Program-made: the position numbers and the translations under genes
In this document: positions 15,088 through 16,133 of the stretch, piece by piece
How the letters are laid out: every line of letters starts with the position of its first letter
Numbering within the stretch: the first letter of the stretch is position 1
Assembly (NCBI GenBank): GCA_015055785.1
Contig: SVHQ01000018.1
Coordinates: forward strand, 1-16,133
Direction of reading: 5' to 3'
Length of the DNA stretch: 16,133 nt
From: Clostridiales bacterium
GTDB lineage: Bacteria; Bacillota_A; Clostridia; Christensenellales; Borkfalkiaceae
The notes under the pieces: model-generated
What the model was told of the DNA's origin: nothing
The model's database searches: none
Seen by the model: the letters and a program-made list of their open reading frames with translations, nothing else

Positions 15088-15708
15088 TTATTTTTGAATA
15101 TAAATAATACGCTTGTCCGTCACGAGCATATCTATTTTTTCGTCCCATTCTTCCACGGGTAAGTTTTTGCAAATTTGGAAATCGTAACAATACCCAATTC
15201 GTTTAGCTTTGGGTTGCTTGCGCAGATATCTATCATAATATCCACCGCCATAGCCCAAGCGATTCCCCTCTTCGTCCACCGCCAAGAGCGGCAACACGAT
15301 TATATCCATTTTTCCGTGAAAAACTTGTCCAATGGGCTCACGAATACCGTATGCGGAAAGGGTAAAATCTTCCCCATATTCCACTGCTTGCATTTCCCCA
15401 TTTTCAATACGAGGGCAATACACCGCGCACCCTTTCTCCAACAGGTATTCTATCAATCTATCCGTGGGGGCTTCCGAGGAAAAAGAAAGATAAATAAAAA
15501 TGTTTCGCCTCGTACATGCCCCCTCCGTTTCATTAAAAACGGCTTTGAAAAAATTGTCAATCAACAACTTTTCTTTCACGTCACGGTTTTCATTTTGACC
15601 GCGCCGCTCTTTCATATACGCACGCAAATTTTCCTTTCTTTTACGTATCCCCTCGGGGGATAAATCCCGTTCTTCTTCGTCTACAAAACGCAATTTAGTC
15701 GTTATCAT
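15088..15708 (-). CDS. ygfA: 5-formyltetrahydrofolate cyclo-ligase
   Basis: The enzyme uses ATP to convert 5-formyl-THF to 5,10-methenyl-THF, returning a stored folate to the one-carbon pool. From the ATG at 15708 it has 206 aa, about 15-20 longer than usual through an extra acidic N-terminus. The signature is RLGYGGGYYDRYL (150-162), with the substrate-region PRIENGEM (99-106) and the closing YDFQICKNLPVEEWDEKIDMLVTDKR pattern of the family at 175-200. The start is chosen because GGAG lies seven bases upstream; a GTG 15 bases earlier is possible but has no better site. It overlaps the end of the alr frame by 14 bases, which suggests coupling to alr in the ancestral operon. Confidence 0.93.
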   Translation of the reverse strand: MITTKLRFVDEEERDLSPEGIRKRKENLRAYMKERRGQNENRDVKEKLLIDNFFKAVFNETEGACTRRNIFIYLSFSSEAPTDRLIEYLLEKGCAVYCPRIENGEMQAVEYGEDFTLSAYGIREPIGQVFHGKMDIIVLPLLAVDEEGNRLGYGGGYYDRYLRKQPKAKRIGYCYDFQICKNLPVEEWDEKIDMLVTDKRIIYIQK

Positions 15709-16133
15709 ATACAAACTCCGCACGGCGGGTAGCCGCGCATAATACTTCGTGAATGATGGTATTGCAAGCCGCGGCGGTTATAGATGCGTCCGTTAAAATA
15801 GGTTGCCAATCGCCTCGACGTTTGCCAGTTGTCTGCAAACACACGTCCATACATAAATGATTGGCGTTTTTTTCGAAAGCAAAAATACCGTTTCGACTCT
15901 GCCGTAAAAATCCGTCCGCATAACCGAAACGACATACGGAAACGTGTTTCACACTTTCCAATTGCTCTATCGTTCTCTTTCAACTATACCCAACGGGATA
16001 TAAGGATATTTTCCGTTTCGTCACAACCCTGCCATAGACCTCCATGCCTTTTTCCAGCTGTAATGAAGAAGCAATTGCAGGATTTATATCCGCCGCGCCG
16101 TCGGGAATATAGCCGTATAAACCCAACCCGATT
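15695..16133 (-). pseudogene. alr: Alanine racemase, C-terminal part, interrupted by in-frame TGA; N-terminus beyond window
   Basis: The minus-strand frame entering at the right edge reads IGLGLYGYIPDG, then QLEKGMEVYGRVV and YPVGYS, then a TGA at 15980-15982. In the same frame it continues KRTIEQLESVKHVSVCRFGYADGF, then HLCMDVCL and IIHEVLCAATRRAEFVYDND, to a TAA at 15695. These are the Alr landmarks LYGY, VGYG, GYADG (which holds the catalytic tyrosine), CMD and YEVLCxxxxR. Alr is a PLP enzyme that makes D-alanine for peptidoglycan. TGA is a normal stop elsewhere here (rarA and the patatin-like gene) and tryptophan is TGG, so the codon is a real stop. Either the gene is dead, the sequence has an error, or two pieces are made. 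A single G-to-T change from GGA (glycine) would explain it. Confidence 0.75.

Noticed and set aside
13952..15097. Plus-strand open frame of 381 codons
   Set aside because: It runs antisense through rsmD, a spacer and the membrane-protein gene, has low-complexity Phe/His/Arg-rich content and resembles no family; the minus-strand genes have clear motifs.
15980..15982. TGA in alr read as tryptophan, glycine or selenocysteine
   Set aside because: TGA ends rarA and the patatin-like gene at sensible places, tryptophan is written TGG throughout, and Alr is not a known selenoprotein; no SECIS-like hairpin was evident just after the codon.

Overview
The window is 16.1 kb of bacterial chromosome with moderate-to-low GC, strong GGAG-type ribosome binding sites and TTGACA/TATAAT-like promoters. 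A PolC-related protein, a lysine riboswitch, NrdR and RarA all point to Bacillota, probably an uncultured member of the Clostridia; this lineage call is inference from gene content. Nearly everything is core metabolism or housekeeping. I see no prophage, transposase, CRISPR array, toxin-antitoxin pair or recognisable defence system.

Layout. (1) At 1-734 on the minus strand lies the start of a DUF624/YesL-like membrane protein that runs off the window edge. (2) At 735-1272 is a divergent control region: a minus-strand promoter for the membrane protein, then a strong plus-strand promoter, a lysine riboswitch (about 983-1155) and an intrinsic terminator (1203-1230). (3) At 1273-4063 on the plus strand is the operon asd-dapA-dapB, which takes aspartyl phosphate through the semialdehyde to tetrahydrodipicolinate, the precursor of diaminopimelate and lysine. 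Asd is of the archaeal/fungal type. (4) At 4064-4308, between converging genes, are a 12-bp hairpin terminator and a palindromic TTGCGAG-type repeat. (5) From 4309 to the right edge all genes are on the minus strand, with gaps of at most about 80 nt. In transcription order they are: alr (broken by an in-frame TGA, incomplete at the edge), 5-formyl-THF cyclo-ligase, a five-helix membrane protein, rsmD, coaD, aroF-type DAHP synthase, pheA, a patatin-like lipase, rarA, a lipoprotein of unknown function, nrdR, ispG and a PolC-like protein lacking the polymerase. I saw no clear internal terminator, so a long polycistronic unit is possible.

How the genes work together. The plus-strand operon supplies DAP/lysine under lysine feedback. 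The minus-strand block mixes the entry step of aromatic synthesis (DAHP synthase) with its phenylalanine branch (prephenate dehydratase with an ACT domain), CoA synthesis, isoprenoid synthesis, folate repair, 16S rRNA methylation and DNA replication/repair (RarA, NrdR, exonuclease).

The most unusual structures are: a 22-23 bp sequence (core CAACGCGTACATGGTATG) present four times, always in a short spacer just after a stop codon of the minus-strand block, with two same-direction copies framing the lipoprotein gene; the PolC-like protein reduced to N-terminal, OB and exonuclease parts; and the in-frame TGA in alr. None of these amounts to a demonstrated new system. The spacer repeat is the best candidate for something undescribed.
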